Below are positions 16,793 through 24,945 of a DNA stretch of 64,000 bases, piece by piece. The stretch's first letter is position 1. Each line of letters starts with the position of its first letter. The stretch is from CAXXOK01 sp963675365 (GTDB lineage: Bacteria > Bacillota > Clostridia > Christensenellales > Aristaeellaceae). The stretch spans positions 310,001 through 374,000 of the forward strand of contig CAXXVA010000003.1 of the NCBI GenBank assembly GCA_963675365.2, given 5' to 3'. Below the pieces are notes generated by a model, which was not told where the DNA came from, ran no database searches, and saw nothing but the letters and a program-made list of their open reading frames with translations. Both the position numbers and the translations under genes were made by a program.

Positions 16793-18822
16793 AACATGTT
16801 TCGATCGATCCATGGATCATCGGGCGCGTGTCGCCCGTTGACGACTTCAGCGAAGCAGTCTTTTTTATCGGAAACGGCACGCTGGGCGTGCGCGGCTTCG
16901 GCGCATGGGAGGGGAAACGCTCTCCGCAGGCGCACGGCGTATTCCGGGCGGGGCTGTTCAGCGAGATCAAGCCCGGCATCACCGATATGGTGCAATTGCC
17001 CGATGCCCTGACCCTGCGCCCGCTGGGCGAGGAACCGCAGATCGTCACCCAGAGGCTGGATATGCGCACTGGGGTGCTCACGCAGTGCTGGGAAACGGAG
17101 CGCGCTACGTTCTGTATGAGGCGCGCGGTCAGCATGGCGGACAGCCAGCTGATACTCCAGCGCCTGACGATTTCCGCAAAACAGGCCGGAGCATTTACCA
17201 TAGAAGCCGTTTCGAGCACGGAAGTCAAGAACCTTCCCATCCACGACGACCAGACCATCACCGCCACCGAATATGTGCGGCTTCTGAAAGCCGTCAGCCT
17301 GACCGAAAACGCCATGCATCTGCATACGCTGGCGGAAGGCACGCCGGTGCAAATCCTGTGGACCGTATCGGACGACCGCGATGCCAACCGCCGGGATACG
17401 CTGGAAAAATTGGCGGGATGCACCACCCTGACTGCGGCGTTGACCCAAGGTGAAACGTGGACAATAGAAAAACGCGTGCGCGTCCTGGTACACGGCGAAG
17501 CGCCCAATGCCGAGGCGGAGGACCCGTGGGAAGCGAACGTCGAAGCCTGGCGCGCGCTGTGGGACGACTGTGATATCGAGGTCGAATCCGACGACCCGGA
17601 ACTTCAGGGCGCGCTGCGCTACAACGTGTTTCAAATGCTGTGCAACAACGCGGCGGAGAACCGCACGGTCTCCATCGGAGCGCGGGGGCTCACTCACGGA
17701 CGCTACAAGGGGAACACCTTCTGGGATACTGAGATTTTTCTCCTGCCATTCTTCCAGTGGACGCGCCCGCAGGCGGCGAAAAATCTGCTTTTATACCGCG
17801 CCGACCGTTTGGATGACGCACGCGCGCTTGCCAAAAAGCAAAACCTCGACGGCGCGCGCTTCCCGTGGATGTGCTCGCAGCGCGGGACGGAACAATGCGA
17901 AACCTGGGATACGGGGCTGTGCGAAGTGCACGTGACCGCCGATATCGCCTATGCCGCGCAGCGCTATCTGGAAGCGACGGGGGACGAGGAGTTTCTCAAA
18001 GGTCCTGCCGCCGAACTGTTCACCGAAACGGCGCGCTACTGGCTCAGCCGGCTTACGTACGAACCTGCGAAGGACAGGTTCAGCTCCTTCTTCGTCAAAG
18101 GGCCGGACGAATACTGCGGCACGACGACCAACAACACGTTTACCAACTATATGGCGCGCAACAACATCCTTTTAGCGCTTCAATACGGTTCGCTGAACTC
18201 AGAAGAGCAAAAGCGCGCGCGGTTTACCGCAGAGCGTATCGAGCTTTTATATGATAAAGAACGCGCTCTGTATCTGCAGGACGAGCTTTTGGACCGGCTG
18301 GAGCCGCTGCCCGATACGATGAACGGGGACGCGCCATCGTATACCCAATACAGCTACGACCGCATGCAGCGCTACCGCGCGCTCAAACAAGCCGATCTGG
18401 TGCTGCTGATGAACCTGTTCCCGGATGAATTTACCAAAGTGCAGAAACGCAATATCTTTGACTATTACGAGCCCGTCACCCTGCACGACTCCACGCTGAG
18501 CTACGGGCCGCACGCGCAGCTTGCGCTGACGCTGGGCCTGTGGGACAAGGCGGAAACCTACCTGCGCAAAGGCGTTTATCTGGATCTGAAGGACGTCAAG
18601 GGCGTGACAAGCCGGGAAGGCCTGCACATGGCCTCGATGGGCTCCGCATGGCAGGCCGTGGCGCTGGGCGCCGCAGGGCTTTGCTTGAAGGATGGCCAAC
18701 TGTCCGCACGTCCCATGCTGCCGCCCTCAATACAGCGCGTGATGTTCAGGGTGTGGCACCGCGGCAGGCGTTACCGCGTTGAGGCGACGCGCGAAGGCCA
18801 CACCGTACAGGAGGAGAGGTAA
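16789..18822 (+). CDS. GH65 alpha-glucoside phosphorylase (kojibiose/maltose phosphorylase family)
   Basis: A 677-residue protein beginning with GTG that overlaps the GH31 stop (GTGA). It has an N-terminal beta-sandwich (~1-250), then the (alpha/alpha)6 barrel with the family signatures KGNTFWDTEIF and GPDEYCGTTTNN, where E441 is the general acid. A later stretch, LHDSTLSYGPH followed by TSREGLHMASMGSAW, is the region that binds phosphate in phosphorylases. The family splits maltose, kojibiose, nigerose or trehalose with phosphate to give beta-glucose 1-phosphate. It is shorter than the usual ~750 residues but no motif is missing. No beta-phosphoglucomutase gene is nearby, which is unusual for such loci. 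The exact linkage is not assignable by eye. Confidence 0.88.
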   Translation: MKHVSIDPWIIGRVSPVDDFSEAVFFIGNGTLGVRGFGAWEGKRSPQAHGVFRAGLFSEIKPGITDMVQLPDALTLRPLGEEPQIVTQRLDMRTGVLTQCWETERATFCMRRAVSMADSQLILQRLTISAKQAGAFTIEAVSSTEVKNLPIHDDQTITATEYVRLLKAVSLTENAMHLHTLAEGTPVQILWTVSDDRDANRRDTLEKLAGCTTLTAALTQGETWTIEKRVRVLVHGEAPNAEAEDPWEANVEAWRALWDDCDIEVESDDPELQGALRYNVFQMLCNNAAENRTVSIGARGLTHGRYKGNTFWDTEIFLLPFFQWTRPQAAKNLLLYRADRLDDARALAKKQNLDGARFPWMCSQRGTEQCETWDTGLCEVHVTADIAYAAQRYLEATGDEEFLKGPAAELFTETARYWLSRLTYEPAKDRFSSFFVKGPDEYCGTTTNNTFTNYMARNNILLALQYGSLNSEEQKRARFTAERIELLYDKERALYLQDELLDRLEPLPDTMNGDAPSYTQYSYDRMQRYRALKQADLVLLMNLFPDEFTKVQKRNIFDYYEPVTLHDSTLSYGPHAQLALTLGLWDKAETYLRKGVYLDLKDVKGVTSREGLHMASMGSAWQAVALGAAGLCLKDGQLSARPMLPPSIQRVMFRVWHRGRRYRVEATREGHTVQEER

Positions 18823-18824
18823 CG

Positions 18825-19712
18825 ATGTATTTACCCAAAAGCTCGCACCGGAAAACGGCCGTGGTGGTGTTCATTGCGCCGTCGCTGATCGGCCTGATCG
18901 TATTTTTGCTGATTCCCATCCTGTCAACGGTCGGATTCAGCCTGACGAATTACGATTTGCTGGCGGGAACGCTGGAGTGGACGGGTCTTAAAAACTTCAC
19001 GCGTATTTTCACCTGGCGGGAATTTCCCCAGGTGCTCCTGCATACGCTGACCTACCTCGGGCTGTATCTGCCGCTGATGCTTTCGGCGGCGCTGGCCGAG
19101 GGGATGATTTTAAACCATGTCTTTAAGGGACGGCAGGTGTTCCGCACCATCTTTTACCTGCCGGTCATCACATCCTGGGTCGCGGCCGCGGTGATCTGGC
19201 AGTGGGTGCTCAGCGGCCGGTACGGCATGCTCAACCAGATGCTTGCGACAATCGGCATCAACGGCCCCGCGTGGCTCTCCAGCCGGACCTGGGCCATGCC
19301 CGGAATCGTGATCGCCGCCATCTGGAAGGATACAGGCTTTTACACGCTGATGATCCTCGCGGGGCTCAAATCCATCGATTCCCTGTATTATGAGGCGGCC
19401 GCCATCGACGGCGCCGGGCCGGTGCGCAGGTTTTTCAGCATCACGCTGCCGCTCTTATCGCCGACGCTGTTTCTGCTGGTTGTGTACAACGTGATCGCTG
19501 GATTGCAGGTGTTCGAACCTGTGCTGATCATGACGGAGGGCGGGCCGGGCGGCGCGACGACGGTGTTCCTGGAACGCATTTACCGTTATGCGTTCGGCCA
19601 GTACAAAATGGGCATGGCCGCGGCGTATTCCTGGATTCTGTTCCTGATCATCCTGGTGTTCACCCTGGTGCAATTTAAGCTGCAGAAGAGGTGGGTGAAC
19701 TATGACTCGTAA
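18825..19712 (+). CDS. CUT1 sugar ABC transporter permease (MalF/LacF-type)
   Basis: A 295-residue inner permease with six hydrophobic segments. The cytoplasmic EAA loop that docks to the ATPase is seen as YYEAAAIDGAGPVRRFFSI (~190-210). It starts 3 bases after GH65 with GGAGAGG upstream, so it belongs to the same transcript. It overlaps the next permease by 11 bases. No ATPase gene is present; in many Bacillota one shared MsmX-type ATPase serves several such transporters (known for the class, inferred here). The substrate is probably the alpha-glucoside split by the GH31 and GH65 enzymes. Confidence 0.93.
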   Translation: MYLPKSSHRKTAVVVFIAPSLIGLIVFLLIPILSTVGFSLTNYDLLAGTLEWTGLKNFTRIFTWREFPQVLLHTLTYLGLYLPLMLSAALAEGMILNHVFKGRQVFRTIFYLPVITSWVAAAVIWQWVLSGRYGMLNQMLATIGINGPAWLSSRTWAMPGIVIAAIWKDTGFYTLMILAGLKSIDSLYYEAAAIDGAGPVRRFFSITLPLLSPTLFLLVVYNVIAGLQVFEPVLIMTEGGPGGATTVFLERIYRYAFGQYKMGMAAAYSWILFLIILVFTLVQFKLQKRWVNYDS

Positions 19713-20541
19713 AATGGCGCGAAAGGTGATCAAAGTCGCCCTCTTCTACCTGTTGATTCTGGCGATGGCCTTGGTAACGGTCCTGCCGTTTTTATGGATG
19801 GTATCCTCGTCGTTCAAATCCGGGGAAACGATCCGCACCATCCCGATCCAGTGGATACCTAAGAACCCGTCGCTGGACGGCTATGCCCAGGTATTCAACA
19901 TGCAAAGCTTCTCGTTCGTCCGTTCGTCCTTCAACAGCCTGTATCTGGCGATGATGGGAACGGCGGTGGAGGTGATCAGCGCATGCATGGCGGCGTTTGC
20001 GTTCTCTAAGATTCCTTTCCGGGGTTCCGGCAAGCTGTTCGGGCTATATCTGGCAACAATGATGATTCCCGGCGCGGTTACCATGGTACCCACGTATATC
20101 ATTCTGCGCCTAATGGGGCTGCTGGATACGTTCACGGGGCTGATCCTGCCGGCGCTTGCGAGAGTGTTCAGTGTGTTCCTGATGCGGCAGTCCATGATGA
20201 CCATTAACGACAGCTATCTGGAAAGCGCGATGCTGGACGGCGCGTCGCTTTACCGCGTGTTTTTCAAAATCGTTCTGCCCATGGTGACGCCGATGCTGGC
20301 GACGCTGGTGCTGCTGTCGTTTATGGGGAACTGGAACACCTACCTCTGGCCGCTGATCGTTTTAACCAGCAACGACAAGCTTACCCTGCAGCTTGTTCTT
20401 GGGAAGATGAACGGCCTGTACAGAACCAAGGAAAACGTGCTGATGGCCGGCGCGGTGCTGACCATATTGCCCATCCTGCTGGTTTACCTGCTGACCCAGC
20501 GCAAGGTGGATAACGGCATTGCCCTGGGCGGGCTGAAATAA
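19702..20541 (+). CDS. CUT1 sugar ABC transporter permease (MalG/LacG-type)
   Basis: A 279-residue permease with six membrane segments; the EAA loop is YLESAMLDGASLYRVFFKIV (~170-190). The start ATG lies inside the previous gene (11-base overlap), so synthesis is coupled and a heterodimer is expected. Between its stop and the binding-protein gene (62 bases) is a small hairpin (TAACGC 20549-20554 with GCGTTA 20561-20566). It may help set different protein amounts, as in other maltose-type operons; this is inference. Confidence 0.93.
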   Translation: MTRKMARKVIKVALFYLLILAMALVTVLPFLWMVSSSFKSGETIRTIPIQWIPKNPSLDGYAQVFNMQSFSFVRSSFNSLYLAMMGTAVEVISACMAAFAFSKIPFRGSGKLFGLYLATMMIPGAVTMVPTYIILRLMGLLDTFTGLILPALARVFSVFLMRQSMMTINDSYLESAMLDGASLYRVFFKIVLPMVTPMLATLVLLSFMGNWNTYLWPLIVLTSNDKLTLQLVLGKMNGLYRTKENVLMAGAVLTILPILLVYLLTQRKVDNGIALGGLK

Positions 20542-20603
20542 CGAAGCATAACGCGTCTGTGCGTTAGCGATACGAATCACATTATTTTAAGGAGGAAACC
20601 CAC

Positions 20604-21842
20604 ATGAAGAAACTGGTTGCCCTATTGCTGACGGCGACAATGCTCGTAACGTTTGCGAGCATCGCGTTTGCCGAAGACGTAACGCTGACCTACGCCTGCT
20701 TTTCCGGAGCGGGCCAACAGGAGGAGACCCTCAAACAGATGATCGAGGTTTTTGAAAGCAAGAACCCCGGCATCAAGATCGACGTACAGCTGACGGGCTA
20801 CGGCGATTACTTCACGGTTCTCGCCACCAAGATCGCCGGCGGCAACGCGCCGGACGTGTTCGAGCTGAACATGGAAAACTTCGTATCCTACATGCTGCGC
20901 GGACAGTGCCTGTCGCTTAACGATTTGGGCATTGCCACGGAGAACTATTCCGACGGCACGATTGCCGCGGTATCCAACGACGGCAACCTCTACGCCGTGC
21001 CGGACAGCTTTTCAACCTGTCTGCTGATCTACAACAAGGATCTGTTTGACCAGGCGGGCGTCGCCTACCCGACCAACGACTGGACTTGGGCCGACGCGCA
21101 GGCCGCCGCGGAAAAAATCCGCGCGCTGGGCGAGGACATCTGGGGTTACAGCCAGCCCATCACCTACAACGAGTTCTATAAATCCATCGCCGGCAACGGC
21201 GGCAGCATCACCAACGCGGAAGGCACTGCCTTCACTGTAAACTCTCCCGAGAACGTCGCGGTGCTCGACGCGATGATCGCCCGCGTACGCGGCGAAAACC
21301 ACGTCATGCCTACCGCCGAAGAGATGGCGGGCCGCGGAGACTGGGATATGTTCGTGGCGGGTAACCTCGGCATGATTATCACCGGTATCTGGGCGTTCCC
21401 GTACTACACCGAAAACTGTACCTTCCCCTGGGACGTCGTCGTAGAGCCGGGCTTTAAGGATAAGGCCACGTTCTTCTTTGCCAACGTCAACTGCGTCTCG
21501 CCCTCCAGCGAGTATCAGGAAGCCGCCGCGAAGTTCGCCGACGCGATGGGATCCGACCCCGATATCGTGCAGCTTCGGCTGGACGCAAGCTGGGAACTGC
21601 CGCCGATCTCCGATCAGGCGAAGCTGGCGCAGTACCTGACCATCACCCCGCCCGACAACCGCAAGGCCGTGTTTGACAGCCTGGATTACGCAGTGGCCCC
21701 GCCCGCGCTTTTGGAAGCCGCCGCGGCGACCGAAATCATCAACACCGTGCTGAGCACCCTGGAAACCAACGATATGACCGCACAGGAAGCGCTGGACGAG
21801 ATTCAGGCACAGCTTGAGGACGCCGACCTTCTGAGCAACTAA
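20604..21842 (+). CDS. Family 1 extracellular sugar-binding protein (no lipobox)
   Basis: A 412-residue secreted protein: signal peptide 1-23 with cleavage after AFA, then a type I sugar-binding fold (TYACFSGAGQQEETLKQ, GGNAPDVFELNMENF, YAVPDSFSTCLLIYNKDLF). AAGG-AGG (20590-20596) sets the start. It delivers substrate to the two permeases just upstream. The order permease-permease-binding protein is less common than binding protein first. The signal peptide has no cysteine lipobox, so it would be released or held by something other than a lipid anchor, unusual for a monoderm Bacillota binding protein. A terminator follows. Confidence 0.92.
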   Translation: MKKLVALLLTATMLVTFASIAFAEDVTLTYACFSGAGQQEETLKQMIEVFESKNPGIKIDVQLTGYGDYFTVLATKIAGGNAPDVFELNMENFVSYMLRGQCLSLNDLGIATENYSDGTIAAVSNDGNLYAVPDSFSTCLLIYNKDLFDQAGVAYPTNDWTWADAQAAAEKIRALGEDIWGYSQPITYNEFYKSIAGNGGSITNAEGTAFTVNSPENVAVLDAMIARVRGENHVMPTAEEMAGRGDWDMFVAGNLGMIITGIWAFPYYTENCTFPWDVVVEPGFKDKATFFFANVNCVSPSSEYQEAAAKFADAMGSDPDIVQLRLDASWELPPISDQAKLAQYLTITPPDNRKAVFDSLDYAVAPPALLEAAAATEIINTVLSTLETNDMTAQEALDEIQAQLEDADLLSN

Positions 21843-21867
21843 CATCCGATCCGGACGATCACCGATT

Positions 21868-21895
21868 CGCGGGAGAAGTCTTGGCTTCTCCCGCG
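21868..21895 (+). terminator. Terminator after the alpha-glucoside operon
   Basis: CGCGGGAGAAG (21868-21878) pairs with CTTCTCCCGCG (21885-21895), an 11-bp stem with 6-base loop. The downstream T-tract is weak (CTGTTATAAT), so termination may be partial. Confidence 0.65.
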
Positions 21896-21909
21896 ATCCT
21901 GTTATAATA
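21881..21909 (+). promoter_or_regulatory. Promoter of the unassigned glycosidase gene
   Basis: TTGGCT at 21881-21886, 17-base spacer, perfect TATAAT at 21904-21909. The -35 lies in the loop and right arm of the preceding terminator, so the two signals are interlocked. Confidence 0.65.
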
Positions 21910-21951
21910 AAGACTGGCAGACAGATCACCGGCTGGAAGGGATCGACATTC

Positions 21952-23745
21952 ATGCAAAACTATCAGGTGACAGGCAACGAATATCTTTCTTTGCCGACAA
22001 TCCGCGAGGATGACGGCGCGATTGAAGGCGTCACGTTTCTGTGCATGCAGGCCAAGGGGCTCCTGGAAATCCGCGGCGACGACGGCCTGATCAGGCCGTA
22101 TCTGACGGTCGGCGGCGCGCGTGCGCCGCTTGCGCCCGTCTGGACGCGCGCACATTGCTGGATTCCGTCCATGGCCGCGCAAGCCGGGGAGATCAGCTTC
22201 CGCTGCACCTATCTGGCGCCGACCGGCGAGCGCGCGTTCGGCATCCGGCTCGAGGCAAAAAACTTAGGCAATACCGCTGCCGACGTGCGCGTCGGGGTGG
22301 ACGGCCGGTGGGATAGAACCCTTCATGAGATCAACGAAACCGCGGAGCTTCCGGCAGGCCGCAGCGTGAAGCGATCCGGCTGGAATGGCATGTTCGTCTG
22401 GGAGCAACGGCCGGGCCTTCCGCTGTTCGCGTTCGCGCCGATCGCCGAAGACCGACAGCCGTTCAGCGAGATTCTGCAGGACGCGGAATGGTCGCAGGAG
22501 GGCTTTACGTACGATATACACCGCGGGCGCGCGCTTGCGGCGGGGGAAAGCGTAACGCTGGACCTCTTTTTCGGGCTCGGGTACGAGGAAGTCGGCGCGG
22601 CGACCGCCGCCAAGGAGCTGCTGCGGCAATGCTACGATACGCTGTACAGCCGGACGGACGCTTGGCTTGCCGAGAGAGAGAAGCATATCGCCGATCCAGC
22701 GTTGAATGCGCTTTTAAACACCAATCTGTTTTTCGCGTTCTTTTTTGCGTCCGGCCGGACGCTGGATACGGAGGAACTGTGCCTGGTCACCTCGCGCAGT
22801 CCCCGCTATTACGTAAGCGCCGCGTATTGGGACCGGGACAGCCTTCTGTGGGCGTTCCCGGCCGTGCTGATGACGGACGCGCCGTATGCACGGGAGATTT
22901 TACGCTACGTGTTCACGCGCCAAAGTCGCAACTTCGGCGTGCACAGCCGCTATATCGACGGCACCGTGCTGGAGCCCGGATTTGAGCTGGACGAATTATG
23001 CGCGCCGGTGGTGGCGCTTAAGCGCTACGTGGACGCCACCGGAGACGAGGAGTTTGCGAGGGAACCGTTTGTCAGGAGCGGCCTATTGCAGATTCTGCGA
23101 ACGCTGGAAAGCAAAAAGCACCCGGCGCTCGACCTGTACGAGACCTTTCTCCAGCCGACCGACGACATGCACCGCTATCCGTACCTGACATACGATAACG
23201 CGCTGGTGTGTTTTGCGCTGCGTGCGCTGGCCGTTCTGCTGGATATACCGGAGCTTGCCGCGCGGGCCGAGGCGACGAAAGCCGCCGTGTATGCGCACTG
23301 CGTCAAGGAAAAGGACGGCAAACGCTTTTTCGCCTGGTCCGTGGATGCATCCGGCGCGTACGATATCTACGACGAACCGCCGGGAAGCCTTCAACTGCTG
23401 CCCTTCTACGGCTTCTGCGGTCCGGCGGATACTGTCTGGCGCAATACGGTTAGTATGATCCGTGACGAAAGCTACGAATTGTCTTTCGCCGGGCATCCGA
23501 TTGCGGAAATCGGCTGCCTGCACGCGCCGCACCCGTGGGTGCTTTCCGTTTGCAACAGCCTGCTGAGCGGGCACGAGACGGAAGCGTTAACCCACCTGCA
23601 GCGTATGCACATGGATAACGGTGTCGCCTGCGAAAGCGTAAACGAAGTCACGGGCGCTTGCGAGACCGGCGAAGCGTTCGCCACCTGCGCCGGATTTTTA
23701 GCCTATTCCCTTTTCACAGTGTTGCAGCCGCCGAAAGCGCAATAG
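21952..23745 (+). CDS. (alpha/alpha)6-barrel glycoside hydrolase of unassigned family
   Basis: A 597-residue cytoplasmic protein with GGAAGGGA upstream of the ATG. Residues ~1-220 form a beta-rich N-terminal domain. Residues ~240-590 look like a six-hairpin toroid: SRSPRYYVSAAYWDRDSLLWAFP, then NFGVHSRYIDGTVLEPGF and FELDELCAPV, which carry several conserved-looking acidic residues. This is the general plan of amylo-alpha-1,6-glucosidase, GH63 and related enzymes, with WDRDS in place of the WPRDS seen in many. I cannot place it in one family. It follows the alpha-glucoside operon with its own promoter and ends with TAG. A role in removing alpha-linked sugars is inferred. Confidence 0.65.
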   Translation: MQNYQVTGNEYLSLPTIREDDGAIEGVTFLCMQAKGLLEIRGDDGLIRPYLTVGGARAPLAPVWTRAHCWIPSMAAQAGEISFRCTYLAPTGERAFGIRLEAKNLGNTAADVRVGVDGRWDRTLHEINETAELPAGRSVKRSGWNGMFVWEQRPGLPLFAFAPIAEDRQPFSEILQDAEWSQEGFTYDIHRGRALAAGESVTLDLFFGLGYEEVGAATAAKELLRQCYDTLYSRTDAWLAEREKHIADPALNALLNTNLFFAFFFASGRTLDTEELCLVTSRSPRYYVSAAYWDRDSLLWAFPAVLMTDAPYAREILRYVFTRQSRNFGVHSRYIDGTVLEPGFELDELCAPVVALKRYVDATGDEEFAREPFVRSGLLQILRTLESKKHPALDLYETFLQPTDDMHRYPYLTYDNALVCFALRALAVLLDIPELAARAEATKAAVYAHCVKEKDGKRFFAWSVDASGAYDIYDEPPGSLQLLPFYGFCGPADTVWRNTVSMIRDESYELSFAGHPIAEIGCLHAPHPWVLSVCNSLLSGHETEALTHLQRMHMDNGVACESVNEVTGACETGEAFATCAGFLAYSLFTVLQPPKAQ

Positions 23746-23833
23746 TATAAACCGATAGCTATACAGGCGGGTATTCCGTACCCGATTTGTTGTTCCGTAT
23801 CGATAAAAAATCATAACAGAGGTGCATTCAGCC

Positions 23834-24565
23834 ATGAGAGACGGGTTGAAGGAACGTTCGCTGAACCGTATGGATGAAATTGTGGGGTATTTTTCCGGTT
23901 TTCACGGTGTTCTTGCGGTGGCCGCATATGGTTCGAACGCCTTTCGGGAGCGCTTTGACGATCACAGCGATCTGGATTTTCTGGTTCTGGTCGAACCTGC
24001 GGTAAAGGATGAAATACTCGGCCGGGCTTCCCGGCTGGAAACGCTTTGCCCGGTTGTAGCTCTGCAAATCCAGCACGGCGACGCCGTAAAGCTTCTGTTT
24101 TCCGACGGTGTTTTCTGTGATTTCGGCGTTGTTACGCCCGACCAGCTGGGAACCTTCTTTCACGGCGCCGGCCGTTACCTGTGGCGTAAAGACGGATGGA
24201 ACGGAACTGAACTCGGCGCAAACGAACCGCCGGGTACGGCCGTGGACGATCTGTTGTTGAGCACGCTGTTTCACCTGTATATAGGCTTGCTTCGCTTGGC
24301 GTGGGGCGAGGATGCGGCGGCGTTTTATGAAATCCAGGTGACGGCGGCCGGGAATCTGCTCGCGATCCTGGAAGGGGAGAAGGCGGACGCGTTTTCACCG
24401 CTGCGGCGGGCGGAAGGTTTGCTTTTCAAAGAGATTCTGCGCGGGATCATGCCCGGATATGATCATACGTTTGAAGCCACCGAAGCCATTCTTACCTATA
24501 TCCCGCGCGCGGAGGATCATCCGCTGTACAAAGCGGTGAGGGAATTGACGGCGAATCGCCGATGA
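23834..24565 (+). CDS. Nucleotidyltransferase-fold protein (MNT/aminoglycoside-NTase-like)
   Basis: A 243-residue cytoplasmic protein. The ATG at 23834 follows AGAGG by ten bases; a GTG at 23822 has no site. The N-terminal half holds the polymerase-beta-type signature: YGSNAF (GS at 33-34) then DDHSDLDFLVLVE, with D46 and D48 as the metal-binding pair. The second half is helical, like substrate-binding regions of streptomycin- or kanamycin-type nucleotidyltransferases, but no drug class can be named. A toxin/antitoxin role is unlikely because no HEPN partner is adjacent. Stands alone between two terminator-bounded units. Confidence 0.75.
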   Translation: MRDGLKERSLNRMDEIVGYFSGFHGVLAVAAYGSNAFRERFDDHSDLDFLVLVEPAVKDEILGRASRLETLCPVVALQIQHGDAVKLLFSDGVFCDFGVVTPDQLGTFFHGAGRYLWRKDGWNGTELGANEPPGTAVDDLLLSTLFHLYIGLLRLAWGEDAAAFYEIQVTAAGNLLAILEGEKADAFSPLRRAEGLLFKEILRGIMPGYDHTFEATEAILTYIPRAEDHPLYKAVRELTANRR

Positions 24566-24615
24566 CGCCATTGCGTTCATGAAAGGATCATTTCCAAATC
24601 AAACCGCAAGTCCAA

Positions 24616-24651
24616 AACAAAAACCGCTCTCGATCGAGAGCGGTTTTTGTT
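24616..24651 (+). terminator. Intrinsic terminator
   Basis: A perfect 18-bp palindrome (24616-24633 with 24634-24651) centred on CGATCG, with the right arm ending in TTTTTGTT. It lies 50 bases after the nucleotidyltransferase-like gene. Confidence 0.85.
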
Positions 24652-24945
24652 ATCCAAGAGGATCGGGTCGCTTCGCCGGTGCACAGACTCTTCGATGTGT
24701 CAGCGGATCGTTATACCAGGACAATCGGAAGCATATCGTTCTTGGAGAAAAGCTCCGGGCAGAAGACTGGTAAAAATACGCAGGGAGAACCGGCATATGT
24801 AACCGGTTATGTAACCGTTGCAGCATATATTATGAACTCCAAGTTACCCCGAGACCCTAAAAAGACCTTGAAGATTTACTTTTCAAAATAGTATGCGCTG
24901 TAAAGGTGCATAAACCAGATACCAACTCTTGAGGAGAAATGGACA
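24652..24945 (+). other. Long leader/intergenic region upstream of the surface-protein operon
   Basis: 294 bases with no supported gene. It contains a 12-base tandem direct repeat, TATGTAACCGGT (24796-24807) then TATGTAACCGTT (24808-24819), and A/T-rich sequence at 24850-24895. No convincing sigma-A promoter or known riboswitch could be recognised. The repeat could be an activator site (inference). Confidence 0.35.

Noticed and set aside
23834..24565. MNT antitoxin of a HEPN/MNT toxin-antitoxin pair
   Set aside because: The protein is too long for a minimal MNT antitoxin and no HEPN gene is adjacent.
24679..24891. 70-codon frame upstream of the SH3-like protein
   Set aside because: No ribosome site, no protein-like pattern, and it spans the A/T-rich leader.
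24652..24945. Riboswitch (cyclic-di-GMP or similar) in the leader of the surface block
   Set aside because: No conserved core of a known class could be aligned by eye; only a 12-base direct repeat was found.
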